Source: a virus. Taken from it: a DNA stretch of 21,888 nucleotides. The position numbers were made by a program, and so were the translations under genes. Shown here piece after piece: positions 15,253 to 21,888 of this stretch. The stretch spans positions 1-21,888 of IMG/VR virus record IMGVR_UViG_3300048015_000368, one strand, 5' to 3'. The number at the start of each line of letters is the position of its first letter. Within the stretch, counting starts at the first letter, position 1. The notes under the pieces are model-generated. The model saw only the letters and a program-made list of their open reading frames with translations. It did no database searches and was not told the origin of the DNA.

Positions 15253-16163
15253 GCTTTGGAACCAAGGACTCCACCAGCCAGAACCAGTCGCAGTCGAGCA
15301 GCTATTACGACCCGACGCAGGTGGGACTGATCGACCAGTATGTGAGCACCGCGCCCGACGTGCAGGCCAGCCTGGGCTACACCCCCTATACCGGACCGGG
15401 CCTGTCGTTCGGCGACGGCGGGACGCTGTCGAGTCTAGAGGGCTACACGGCGCCGACGGTCGGCGGCTCCAGCTACGCCGCCTCGACCATCGCCCCCGGA
15501 GCCGTGCCCACGGTGAGCGCCGGATTACTGTCCGACACCGACCTGTCGCCCTATCTGAACCCCTATGCCAGCGATGTGGCCGACACGACCGCCGACGAGT
15601 TGGCGCGCCAGAACGACATCGCCAACACCAATGCGGCCGGGCAGGCCACCCAGGCGGGCGCCTTCGGCGGCTCGCGCTCGGCGGTGCTGCAGAATCTGAA
15701 CACCGACAGCTATCAGCGCAATCTGGATCAGACCCTTGCGGGGCTGAACCAGTCCAACTTCACCAACGCCCAGCAGGCCGCCGAAACCGACCTGGCCCGC
15801 CAGCTGACCGCCGGTCAGGATAACCAGCAGACGGGCCTAAGCGTGGCCCAGGACAACCAGAGCGCCCTGAACCAGGCCGCCCAGTTCGGCGCCGGCCAGG
15901 CCCAGAGCGCGGCCGTCGCCAACCAAGGCGCCGCCCAGTCCGCAGCCCAGACCCAGCTGTCGGCCCTCAGCCAGGCGGAGCAGCAGGCCAACGCCTTGTA
16001 TGGCGCCGACTGGCAGCAGTACACCAACAGCCAGACCGCGCCGATCGCCGTGCAGCAGCTGATCAATCAGATGTACGGTCTTGTGCCCCAGTCGCCGCTG
16101 AACCAAAGCACGAGCGAGGGGAATACGGATTCGTTCGGGGTGGATTTCACGACGCCGAAATAG
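15249..16163 (+). CDS. probable internal virion / DNA-ejection protein
   Basis: 304 residues from an ATGA overlap. Residues 1-90 are Ser/Gly/Thr-rich and extended. Then YLNPYASDVADTTADELARQ, NTNAAGQATQAGAFGGSRSA and DSYQRNLDQTLAGLNQSNF lead into a long, helical, Gln/Ala/Asn-rich region (LARQLTAGQDNQQTGLSVAQ, AAQSAAQTQLSALSQAEQQA). YLNPY...GAFGGSR with a Q/A-rich helical tail is a recurring pattern in podophage proteins next to tail genes, thought to be internal virion or ejection proteins delivered with DNA, like P22 gp7, gp16 and gp20. The low Lys and high Gln content fits. It could instead be a tail needle. No enzymatic motif. Confidence 0.6.
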   Translation: MSFGTKDSTSQNQSQSSSYYDPTQVGLIDQYVSTAPDVQASLGYTPYTGPGLSFGDGGTLSSLEGYTAPTVGGSSYAASTIAPGAVPTVSAGLLSDTDLSPYLNPYASDVADTTADELARQNDIANTNAAGQATQAGAFGGSRSAVLQNLNTDSYQRNLDQTLAGLNQSNFTNAQQAAETDLARQLTAGQDNQQTGLSVAQDNQSALNQAAQFGAGQAQSAAVANQGAAQSAAQTQLSALSQAEQQANALYGADWQQYTNSQTAPIAVQQLINQMYGLVPQSPLNQSTSEGNTDSFGVDFTTPK

Positions 16164-16200
16164 AACGCACGCAGGCTCGTGATTTTGAATTTGCTATCCG

Positions 16201-16284
16201 CTCATTCCCGCGGAGGCGGGAATCCGGGTTTTGGCCGGGCGTACTGAACAAAAAAGCCTGGATCCCCGCCTGCGCGGGGATGAG
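16201..16284. repeat. paired REP-like palindrome (BIME-like)
   Basis: Two hairpins, ATTCCCGC-ggag-GCGGGAAT (16204-16223) and ATCCCCGC-ctgc-GCGGGGAT (16262-16281), are also near-complementary to each other end to end (CTCATTCCCGC against GCGGGGATGAG, 10 of 11). Paired GCGGGAATCC/GGATCCCCGC units are common dispersed repeats in proteobacterial chromosomes. It separates the virion genes from the lysis/surface genes and may act as an mRNA end or attenuator. Confidence 0.8.
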
Positions 16285-16330
16285 CGGGGTGGGGCGAGGC
16301 TAATCGCCAACTCAAAAATGGGAACACCCA

Positions 16331-16678
16331 ATGATCGCCTGGACCGCCCTATGGGCCTCGCCTGCCTTTGCGCCGCTGAAGGGGCTGGGCGGGATCGTCA
16401 AGAGCGTGCTGACCGGGCCGGACAACAAGAGCTGGGCGCCGGGGCGGATCATGGGATTCGCCACCTTCATCATCGCCCAGTGCCTGGTGGTGCGGGTGTC
16501 CGCCGCCCTGTTGCCCGTGCTGCATTCGCCCGAGCGCTGGATGACCTTCTTCGCCGCCGTGGCCGCGTTTCAAGGGGCGACCGGCGCCACCTGCATCGCC
16601 CTGGTGCTGGGCATGGCCCCCACCGACGCCGGCGGCCGCTGGTGGAGCAAGGACGCCCGCCCGCCGCCCGCGCCGTGA
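16331..16678 (+). CDS. holin-like small membrane protein
   Basis: 115 residues from ATG 16331. A short N-terminal hydrophobic patch precedes a polar stretch (TGPDNKSWAPGRIMGFATFI). Two membrane segments follow, about residues 38-60 (IMGFATFIIAQCLVVRVSAA) and 75-95 (FFAAVAAFQGATGATCIALV), then a polar, Trp-rich, Pro-rich tail (DAGGRWWSKDARPPPAP). Such proteins occur in phage lysis modules and would let the endolysin reach the wall. Position just before surface-modifying genes and upstream of the endolysin fits, though about 5 kb separates them. A structural membrane protein is the alternative. The start has only a weak ribosome-binding site. Confidence 0.6.
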   Translation: MIAWTALWASPAFAPLKGLGGIVKSVLTGPDNKSWAPGRIMGFATFIIAQCLVVRVSAALLPVLHSPERWMTFFAAVAAFQGATGATCIALVLGMAPTDAGGRWWSKDARPPPAP

Positions 16679-16964
16679 AGCTCGGCCGGGAACGCGTCAG
16701 GCGGGTTGTCCTATCGCCTTGCCGCGGTGGGCACGATCAGCGTGCGGGAGATCGGCGCCGCCATCGGCGCCTTGGTCGGATTCGCAGCCAATTCCCGGTC
16801 AATGACCTGACCTTTGACGCCTGCGCTGCCGGCCGTGTTCGATTTCTTTGGCGGCATTTTGCGGTGCTGGATGAACAGCGCCGGGGGGATGATCCCTAGG
16901 TTTTGACCCACACGCAGGCTCCGCCGCCGAAAGCGGCGCCCGCGCCCTCACTTTGGAGAAACAG
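16679..16964. other. spacer with a doubtful small gene remnant
   Basis: Downstream of the holin-like gene, the plus strand carries a short stretch reading RLAAVGTISVREIGAAIGAL then VGFAANSRSMT before a stop near 16810, and the minus strand an open frame of 66 codons (16711-16911). Neither has a supported start. It may be the end of a lost gene. The last bases include GGAG for the next gene. Confidence 0.3.
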
Positions 16965-17558
16965 ATGAACAGGACACGGCGCTTCGCCGCCGCCCTGGCG
17001 TGGGCCTGCGCCCTGGCCGCGCCGGCCTGGGCCGGACCCAGCCCCGTGGGCTACACCGCGCCGGATGGGGTCAACGCCGTGGCCGTGACCGCCGCCACGC
17101 CCTTGCCGATCACAGGGGCAGTGACTATCACGCCCGGCGCCGCGCCCCAGCCGGCCAATATCACTCAGGTCAACGGCGCGGCCCTGGCCCCGGGCAACCC
17201 CCTGCCGGCCTCGCCCGTCTACGGCCCCTCGGGCGTGACGGCGGTGAGCGCCAGCCTGACCGCAGCCGGCGCCACCGGCGCGCTGACGCCCGTGGCGGGC
17301 CGGGGTTTTCACGTCCAGCTTTCAGGGACCGCCTCGGCGACCTGCTATCTGGAGCGCCAGCTGGACGGGGCCACCTGGGCCCCGATCACGGTCACCGCCG
17401 GGGGCGTCACCACACCCCTGTACAACTGGATCTACGCCGGCGCGGCCCTGACGGAGGACGTGGTCGAGGCCCAATTCGGGGCGGCCTATCGCGTGGATTG
17501 CGGCGCCCAGCTGGGCGCGTTCGCCTCGGGAACCCTGGCCGTACGGCTCAGCCAGTAG
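16965..17558 (+). CDS. exported phage protein of unknown function, beta-rich
   Basis: 197 residues from ATG 16965, with GGAG 7 bases ahead; an in-frame TTG at 16953 is less likely. Residues 1-22 form a Sec signal peptide (basic start, ALAWACALAAPAWA core and an AWA cleavage site). The mature protein is beta-rich: VTAATPLPITGAVTITPGAA, an Ala/Pro spacer, then a C-terminal domain (HVQLSGTASATCYLERQLDG, ATWAPITVTAGGVTTPLYNW) with two cysteines that could pair in the periplasm. The C-terminal domain looks like small beta-sandwich domains found in phage distal tails, but a signal peptide on a virion protein is unusual. It is 88 bases upstream of the next, also exported, gene. Confidence 0.6.
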   Translation: MNRTRRFAAALAWACALAAPAWAGPSPVGYTAPDGVNAVAVTAATPLPITGAVTITPGAAPQPANITQVNGAALAPGNPLPASPVYGPSGVTAVSASLTAAGATGALTPVAGRGFHVQLSGTASATCYLERQLDGATWAPITVTAGGVTTPLYNWIYAGAALTEDVVEAQFGAAYRVDCGAQLGAFASGTLAVRLSQ

Positions 17559-17587
17559 GCGGCGGCGGCCGCGATATCCGCCGCCGC
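17559..17587 (+). terminator. GC-rich hairpin directly after a stop codon
   Basis: A perfect 10-bp inverted repeat, GCGGCGGCGG (17559-17568) and CCGCCGCCGC (17578-17587), with a 9-base loop begins immediately after TAG 17556-17558. It lacks a downstream T-run, so it may be a processing or partial terminator element rather than a classic one. Confidence 0.4.
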
Positions 17588-17646
17588 GACCGTTCCGCCC
17601 GACATCAGCCAGGCGCGCCGCCGCCGCCGAACCCCACGAGGACCCC

Positions 17647-19107
17647 ATGCCCCATTCCGTCCCCCGCGCGCGACCGCTGGCCCGGCGCGCCCGCGGCCGA
17701 ATCGCCGCGCTCCTGGCGCTCTGCCTCGCCCCCGCTCCCGCCCTGGCCCAGATCGACCCGGTCGCACGGGGGATGGCGGGGGCGGCCCAGTCTACGGCCG
17801 GCAGATTCCCGCTCACCCACACGCCCCGCATCGCCTTCGCGTGCGACAGTTGGAGCGACTTTAACCGCAACGTCTCGGCCGCGCCCACGACGGTCATGTG
17901 GACGAGCTTCGGCTACATCAACAGTCTTCGGGCGCACTACGGGAAGCGGTTCTACACTGACCCGTCGCTGGAATTCGGCATCGCTGGCCAGACGACGTCC
18001 TACTACCTGACGACCGAAGTGCCCCAGATCATCGCGGCCAAGCCGGATATCTTGATCGTCTATTGCGGGACGAACGACGACAACACTTATCCCGTCCTAA
18101 CAACGTCCGTCGCTAACATGCAGAAGGCCGACGCCCAGCTCAGCGCGGCCGGGATCGCGGTCATCCATGTCGGTTTGGTGGCCCAAGGTAGCTGGAACGG
18201 CGCCAAGAAGCAGTGGATGGCGGAGTTCAACCGTCAAATGTGGTTGCAGTCGCTCAATCCGGCTTTGAATGTCCGATATGTCGATCTCAACCCAACGATG
18301 TCAGACTATTCCACAGGCCTCGTGGTCTCGGGACTACTTGTCGGCGACAACGTTCACCCGAGTGTGCTCGGCGGGATCGCGATCGCGGCGGCGATAGAGC
18401 CAGTGCTCGATCAGCTGCTGCCGGCCATCCCCGACCTACAGCAACTCACCGACGATGAGGCCTACGACCCGACCCTGAACCCTTCCGGCAACATGCTGCT
18501 GAACGGCATGATGACGGGCACGGCGGGATCGGCTCTATCGCCCGCCGCGGGGGCCGTGGCCACGGACTGGCAATGTCACTTTTCCAATTACTCCGCGCCC
18601 ACGACACTCACTATGGCCTGCTCGAAGGGGACCGACAGCAGCTACACGAACGAGTCCACGCAAGTCATTACCATCGGTGGAACGGCTGATGGCGACCGGA
18701 TTCGGTTCGAGGCGATGGGGACTTCGGGGGCGTTATGGACCATGCCAGCTTTGGCGGCTGGCGCCGCTGTCTATGGCGAGTGCAAGATCAGCGGCACAGG
18801 CCTGACCAACATCGCCAGCATCCAACTGTTGTTGGTGATCACTGTCAACGGTACGACCTACACATACTGGGACGGCGAATATCAGAACACCGGCTCCAGT
18901 CCCGGCTATAGCCCTGGCGCTCTGCCGTCGACCTACAGCGCCCTGCGGATCACCCCCGCCCTGACGCTCCCGACCGGCACAGTGACTAGCACACGATTTT
19001 ATCTTGAAATCCAACCGATGACGTCCAGCACGGCGACGTCTGGTGCCGTGACCGTCGAGCAGTGCGCAGTGCGTCAAGCCGGCTTAGGGCATGTGGCGCA
19101 GCAATGA
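17647..19107 (+). CDS. secreted SGNH/GDSL hydrolase with C-terminal beta domain
   Basis: 486 residues from ATG 17647, with GAGGA 7 bases ahead. A signal peptide (RR-rich start, ALLALCLAPAPALA) precedes the hydrolase domain. Block I is ACDSWSDF, a GDS variant with Cys at the Gly position and nucleophile Ser68. Block II is GIAGQTT, block III GTNDD with N143, and block V GDNVHPS with D234 and H237, so the catalytic set is complete. Such enzymes remove acyl groups from glycans. Residues 270-486 form a Thr/Ser/Gly-rich beta region (WQCHFSNYSAPTTLTMACSK), probably carbohydrate binding. It ends eight bases before the convergent acyltransferase gene, which suggests a shared acylated surface polysaccharide as substrate. 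A virion depolymerase is possible but the signal peptide argues for export. Confidence 0.8.
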   Translation: MPHSVPRARPLARRARGRIAALLALCLAPAPALAQIDPVARGMAGAAQSTAGRFPLTHTPRIAFACDSWSDFNRNVSAAPTTVMWTSFGYINSLRAHYGKRFYTDPSLEFGIAGQTTSYYLTTEVPQIIAAKPDILIVYCGTNDDNTYPVLTTSVANMQKADAQLSAAGIAVIHVGLVAQGSWNGAKKQWMAEFNRQMWLQSLNPALNVRYVDLNPTMSDYSTGLVVSGLLVGDNVHPSVLGGIAIAAAIEPVLDQLLPAIPDLQQLTDDEAYDPTLNPSGNMLLNGMMTGTAGSALSPAAGAVATDWQCHFSNYSAPTTLTMACSKGTDSSYTNESTQVITIGGTADGDRIRFEAMGTSGALWTMPALAAGAAVYGECKISGTGLTNIASIQLLLVITVNGTTYTYWDGEYQNTGSSPGYSPGALPSTYSALRITPALTLPTGTVTSTRFYLEIQPMTSSTATSGAVTVEQCAVRQAGLGHVAQQ

Positions 19108-19115
19108 GGTCGGTC

Positions 19116-20210
19116 TTACTCGGCCGCGCTCTTTAGGGTGCCGCCGGGTGCGGACGCGTCCATCGGCCGGCGCTGACGGAATAGCGTCGTCAGCGGTTTT
19201 TCAATCCACGTGTAAACCGCAATTCCGACCGCTGCGGCGATGACAACTGCCGTCACGCAGAAGGCTGCAAGGCCTGCGGCGGAGTGATCCATGTGCAGCT
19301 TCCGCCAGGCCTGGCCGACCGCAGACAGCGTCAGAAGTTGCGACAGATATATCGAATAGGAGGCGTCGCCGAGCAGTCGGGGAACTCTCAAATCACGCAC
19401 AATCCCCCTCGTCTCTAGTGCCAGTACTCCGGCCACTACGACCATCGCGGCAAGACCATGGGTCAACAGTCGCTGCGACCCCGGTGGCGCGGGCGTGAAG
19501 ACCGTGGCGACCAAACCGGCCGCGATCAGGGCCGCCGCCGCAGTCACGGGCATCCGTGGGAACACGCTGGCCCGCGTGGCGAGCCAGCCCAGGCCCATTC
19601 CGAGGGCGAATTCGACCATGACGCTGTCCGTATAAAAGCCGGGAAGGCTTCGTTTCTGGAAGTTGGCGATGAAGCCAATTGCGACGAGGGAGATGAGTGC
19701 CCCGATGGTTCCAATGAACTGGAATCTCTTCGGCGCGGACATGAACAATCCGAAAATAAAGTAGAAGAACATCTCGTAGTTCAGCGTCCAGCCGGGCATA
19801 ACTACTGGCTCAAGCGCGGGTTTGGCTGGATGCTGCCATGCCACGAACGCGAACGACGCCAACACATGTGACGCATCGAAGCGCGACGACTGGAGCAGCG
19901 TCGGGGCGACGATCATTGCGACAGTCATGATTGCAGTGAACAGCCAGTAGAGCGGCACAATCCGCACGATCCGCTTAATCCAGAACTGCCACGTCGCCAT
20001 CGGGCGGTTCCACGTCGTCATCCACATTATGAACCCAGAGACCACAAAGAAAATATCAACGCCCGCAGTCAGGCCTGGCAGCCATCCGCCTTTATATCCC
20101 ATGCGTTCAAGCTGCGGACCCAGATGGAAGACCACGACCAGCATCGCGGCGATACCGCGTAGGTATTGGATCCCGAGGAGTTCGCCTTTTAGAGCCGGGT
20201 TGCTCATCAT
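19116..20210 (-). CDS. membrane O-acyltransferase, acyltransferase 3 family
   Basis: 364 residues from ATG 20210 (ATG 20207 adjacent; a TTG at 20222 is less likely). The protein is a multi-pass membrane acyltransferase of the Acyltransf_3/OafA type. The start GIQYLRGIAAMLVVVFHLG carries the conserved RG...A.....H. Then GVDIFFVVSGFIMWMTTWN, the family signature, is followed by YWLFTAIMTVAMIV and about ten hydrophobic segments in all (FFYFIFGLFMSA, GAVIAAAVGIAVYTWIEKP type near the end). These enzymes acetylate O-antigen, capsule or exopolysaccharide sugars from the inner membrane. Temperate phages use them for serotype conversion and superinfection exclusion. It is the only intact gene on the minus strand and is slightly lower in GC, so it is probably a separately acquired lysogenic-conversion gene. 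Confidence 0.88.
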   Translation of the reverse strand: MMSNPALKGELLGIQYLRGIAAMLVVVFHLGPQLERMGYKGGWLPGLTAGVDIFFVVSGFIMWMTTWNRPMATWQFWIKRIVRIVPLYWLFTAIMTVAMIVAPTLLQSSRFDASHVLASFAFVAWQHPAKPALEPVVMPGWTLNYEMFFYFIFGLFMSAPKRFQFIGTIGALISLVAIGFIANFQKRSLPGFYTDSVMVEFALGMGLGWLATRASVFPRMPVTAAAALIAAGLVATVFTPAPPGSQRLLTHGLAAMVVVAGVLALETRGIVRDLRVPRLLGDASYSIYLSQLLTLSAVGQAWRKLHMDHSAAGLAAFCVTAVVIAAAVGIAVYTWIEKPLTTLFRQRRPMDASAPGGTLKSAAE

Positions 20211-20519
20211 TGGAGAAGCCAAATAACGAGCGCCGCGCAGCCGCGCAGGGCCTGAAGGGCGTTCAATGTTCGTTTTTCGGCCATCTGTCCCCCCCGCAGG
20301 GTGATCTTGGCCTCAATCGAGCTCAGCCGCAAGGCCTACGGTGGGTCACGGCGCCGCAGTGCAGCGTCGGACGCGGACAGCGCCACGCCCCAACCAGACC
20401 GACGGCAGGGTAGGTGGCAAAGAGGAGCGGTCGCGTAAATTTGGTCGTGGAAAGTCGAGAAACGAATGTTGTTAATGGTCGTGAAATCCGCACTCGCCGC
20501 TCATACCCACGCCGTGAGT

Positions 20520-20534
20520 CCGACCGAAGGTCGG
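20520..20534. repeat. short perfect hairpin
   Basis: CCGACC-gaa-GGTCGG, a 6-bp stem with a 3-base loop. Compact enough to form in RNA; no T-run follows. Confidence 0.4.
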
Positions 20535-20561
20535 TCTAAGGATAAAATTCACAGGACCTGG

Positions 20562-20589
20562 GTTCTAGCCAGCGCAGCACCGCTAGAAC
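20562..20589. repeat. 8-bp inverted repeat
   Basis: GTTCTAGC (20562-20569) and GCTAGAAC (20582-20589) are perfectly complementary around a 12-base loop, followed by a run of A. The A-run is on the wrong side for a plus-strand terminator. It may be a protein-binding dyad. Confidence 0.45.
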
Positions 20590-21261
20590 AAAAAATCCGA
20601 GGTTCCGAGATGAGAGCGCAAAGCGTATGTTGAGCGGAATAGGACAATCGACTGTCACCAGCGCTATTCGGGAATGTCTATCGTCGGTGGATTTTGAAAT
20701 GAGACGTTCGGTGCAGGCATTTTGGCGATCAGGTCTGGTCCAAGATCGTAATAATCAGTCAGCGATGGCGAGTAATAGATTATAAAGTTTGAATGAGGTC
20801 GCATTTTTCATCACTGCGGGCCGGATCGCGCTGATGGACTTCAATGAAGCAGACGGAACTCTTTGGGCAATCGCACGGCTTGGCTTCGTCCGTGCATAAA
20901 TAGCTTTACCTTAGCGCTCATGAAAGTATGCCCCCGGCGGCACCATCAATCATGGGTATCATGTGACGGGCGCCTCGTCACGGCGTCACGCCCGCCTTGT
21001 TCGTCGGCCGATGATTTCGTCTCCACGCTGGACGACGTCCCCGACGACAAGGCAGCCCTGAAGGGCGCACGCACCGCCCGGTCAACGCGTCAGCTGCAGA
21101 TCGTCACTCTTGCGGGCGCCGGATAGGCGTCATTCTTCGTATTCCAGGTCGCGACGCAGGCTCCGGCTACAGCCACTCGCCCGGCAGAGGACGCGAGGCG
21201 AACCGGATGATGGCGAGCAACATGCGCATGGTCATTCTCCCGCGTGAGCCGCGATGAGACA

Positions 21262-21280
21262 GTAATCCTCAGCGGATTAC
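21262..21280. promoter_or_regulatory. palindrome, possible operator
   Basis: GTAATCC-tcagc-GGATTAC, perfect 7-bp arms with 5-base centre, about 130 bases before the endolysin start. A half-site-like CTAATCC occurs near 21342. The size and symmetry fit a dimeric regulator site; the regulator is unknown. Confidence 0.4.
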
Positions 21281-21411
21281 GTCGTTCCTAAAGCACGGCT
21301 TGATCACAAAAGATGATCGGCTCCGCTAGAGAATGAAAACGCTAATCCTTGAGAGCGATTTTATCAATCAGCTGCGCGCTATAGGTTGATTTCCACACAC
21401 AAAGGTGATCC

Positions 21412-21888
21412 ATGACTGAACGGGAGCGCTTTGACCGCTGCCTGAGGGTAGTGCTGCGGTTCGAGGCCGGCGATTGCGACGAGCCGCCGGAGCCTGACGG
21501 ACCCGAGCCGCCAGCCGGCGCGGCGGCCCTGTTGCGCGACCGCTATTGGCTGGCCTGCGGCTGCGACCGGTTGGCGGCGGGGCTGGACCTGTTGGTGTTC
21601 GATACGGCGGTGAACATGGGCCCCGGCGCGGCGGCGCGCATCCTGCAGGCGGCGCTGGGCCATGCGGCCGACGGCGAGATCGCGGCGCGGACCCTGGCGG
21701 CGGCCGATGCGGCGGCGCGCGGCCCCCTGATCGGCCGGATCGCGCGGCTGCGGACCCAGCGTTATCGCGCCTTGGCCGGCTTTCCGATGTTGGGCGCACG
21801 CTGGCTGCGACGGCTTCAGACGGCGCAAACCCTGGCTCTGGCCTGGGCCGGCGAGGACGCGCGTGAGCCGATCGGAGATGCGGCATGA
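21412..21888 (+). CDS. GH108-type endolysin (N-acetylmuramidase), shortened catalytic region
   Basis: 158 residues from ATG 21412, behind the very strong AAAGGTGATC. The C-terminal part is characteristic of the family: FDTAVNMGPGAAARILQAAL and GEIAARTLAAADAA, then RIARLRTQRYRALAGFPMLG and ARWLRRLQTAQTLALAWAG. The N-terminal helix FDRCLRVVLRFEAGDCDEPP keeps the expected catalytic Glu (E18), with EAG in place of the usual EGG. The following ~40 residues that normally carry GG.T..GIT and the next helices are replaced by a short Pro/Asp/Glu spacer before RDRYWLACGCDRLAAGLDLL. It would cleave peptidoglycan glycan strands at lysis; whether this contracted form is active is open. No signal peptide, so it depends on a holin. 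The C-terminal binding domain found in longer members is also absent. Confidence 0.72.
   Translation: MTERERFDRCLRVVLRFEAGDCDEPPEPDGPEPPAGAAALLRDRYWLACGCDRLAAGLDLLVFDTAVNMGPGAAARILQAALGHAADGEIAARTLAAADAAARGPLIGRIARLRTQRYRALAGFPMLGARWLRRLQTAQTLALAWAGEDAREPIGDAA

Larger units (their letters stand above)
20211..21411. other. 1.2-kb region with no convincing gene
   Basis: This stretch lies between the acyltransferase and the endolysin. Open frames are short and Arg/Pro-rich. One stretch near 21020-21070 (DDFVSTLDDVPDDKAALKG) looks coding but has no supported start and may be a remnant. Bases 20640-20860 are richer in A+T than the surroundings. Three short inverted repeats are present and listed separately. 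A divergent promoter for the minus-strand acyltransferase must lie near the left edge, but I could not identify it. It may hold regulatory sites, small RNAs or degraded genes. Confidence 0.5.

Noticed and set aside
16231-16899. 222-codon plus frame over the holin-like gene
   Set aside because: Arg/Gly/His-rich, starts inside the palindromic repeat, and conflicts with the hydrophobic 115-residue frame that makes better sense.
16711-16911. 66-codon minus-strand frame after the holin-like gene
   Set aside because: Reads moderately like protein from an internal Met, but has no ribosome-binding site, no recognised motif, and is alone on its strand there.
20562-20589. Inverted repeat as a terminator
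   Set aside because: The stem is followed by A rather than T on the plus strand, and on the minus strand no T-run follows the stem. Kept only as a repeat.
20863-21126. 87-codon plus frame in the gene-free region
   Set aside because: Only a short acidic stretch looks coding; the start is unsupported and the first half is Cys/Arg-rich. Described as a possible remnant only.
1-21888. Gene transfer agent rather than prophage
   Set aside because: P22-type portal, separate scaffold, gp10-like hub and no long-tail or tape-measure genes do not fit the alphaproteobacterial GTA gene order.

Overview
The window is high-GC DNA carrying the packaging, head and tail genes of a P22-like, short-tailed phage, almost certainly an integrated prophage. 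Codon use, protein composition, a TTGACG-type promoter and chromosomal palindromic repeats suggest an alphaproteobacterial host, probably Caulobacterales (Caulobacter, Brevundimonas or Phenylobacterium). That host call is inference; no host core gene, integrase, tRNA or attachment site is visible, so the prophage ends lie outside.

Layout. Bases 1-800 hold the end of an unidentified gene, a short unidentified ORF and a Sel1-repeat protein. Bases 938-2535 encode the small and large terminase. Bases 2536-7640, between terL and portal where compact podophages normally have nothing, form an accessory island. It holds a decayed hipA, two leader-protein/partner gene pairs whose first members share the same N-terminal leader, a frameshifted remnant on the minus strand, and a third pair (glycine-rich protein plus small membrane protein) behind its own promoter. 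Bases 7640-16163 are the virion module: portal, scaffold, P22-type coat, head-tail adaptor, tail-collar protein with a histidine-repeat shaft, a gp10-like tail-hub protein, two small overlapping genes and a probable ejection protein. Bases 16331-20210 hold a holin-like membrane protein, two proteins with signal peptides (one an SGNH/GDSL hydrolase) and a convergent membrane O-acyltransferase. About 1.2 kb with no convincing gene follows, and then a GH108-type endolysin ends the window.

How it works together. Terminase packages DNA through the portal into a scaffold-assembled coat. Adaptor, hub and collar proteins build the short tail, and the holin-like protein and endolysin would release progeny. 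The acyltransferase and SGNH hydrolase look like surface-polysaccharide acetylation and deacetylation functions, as in lysogenic conversion. The island most resembles toxin/immunity cargo: a constant leader followed by a variable C-terminus and a downstream partner gene. This is the best candidate here for an undescribed system, but the first leader gene is interrupted by a stop codon and probably by frameshifts, so at least part of it is decaying. Two REP-like palindromic repeats inside the late operon also point to long residence in the chromosome.
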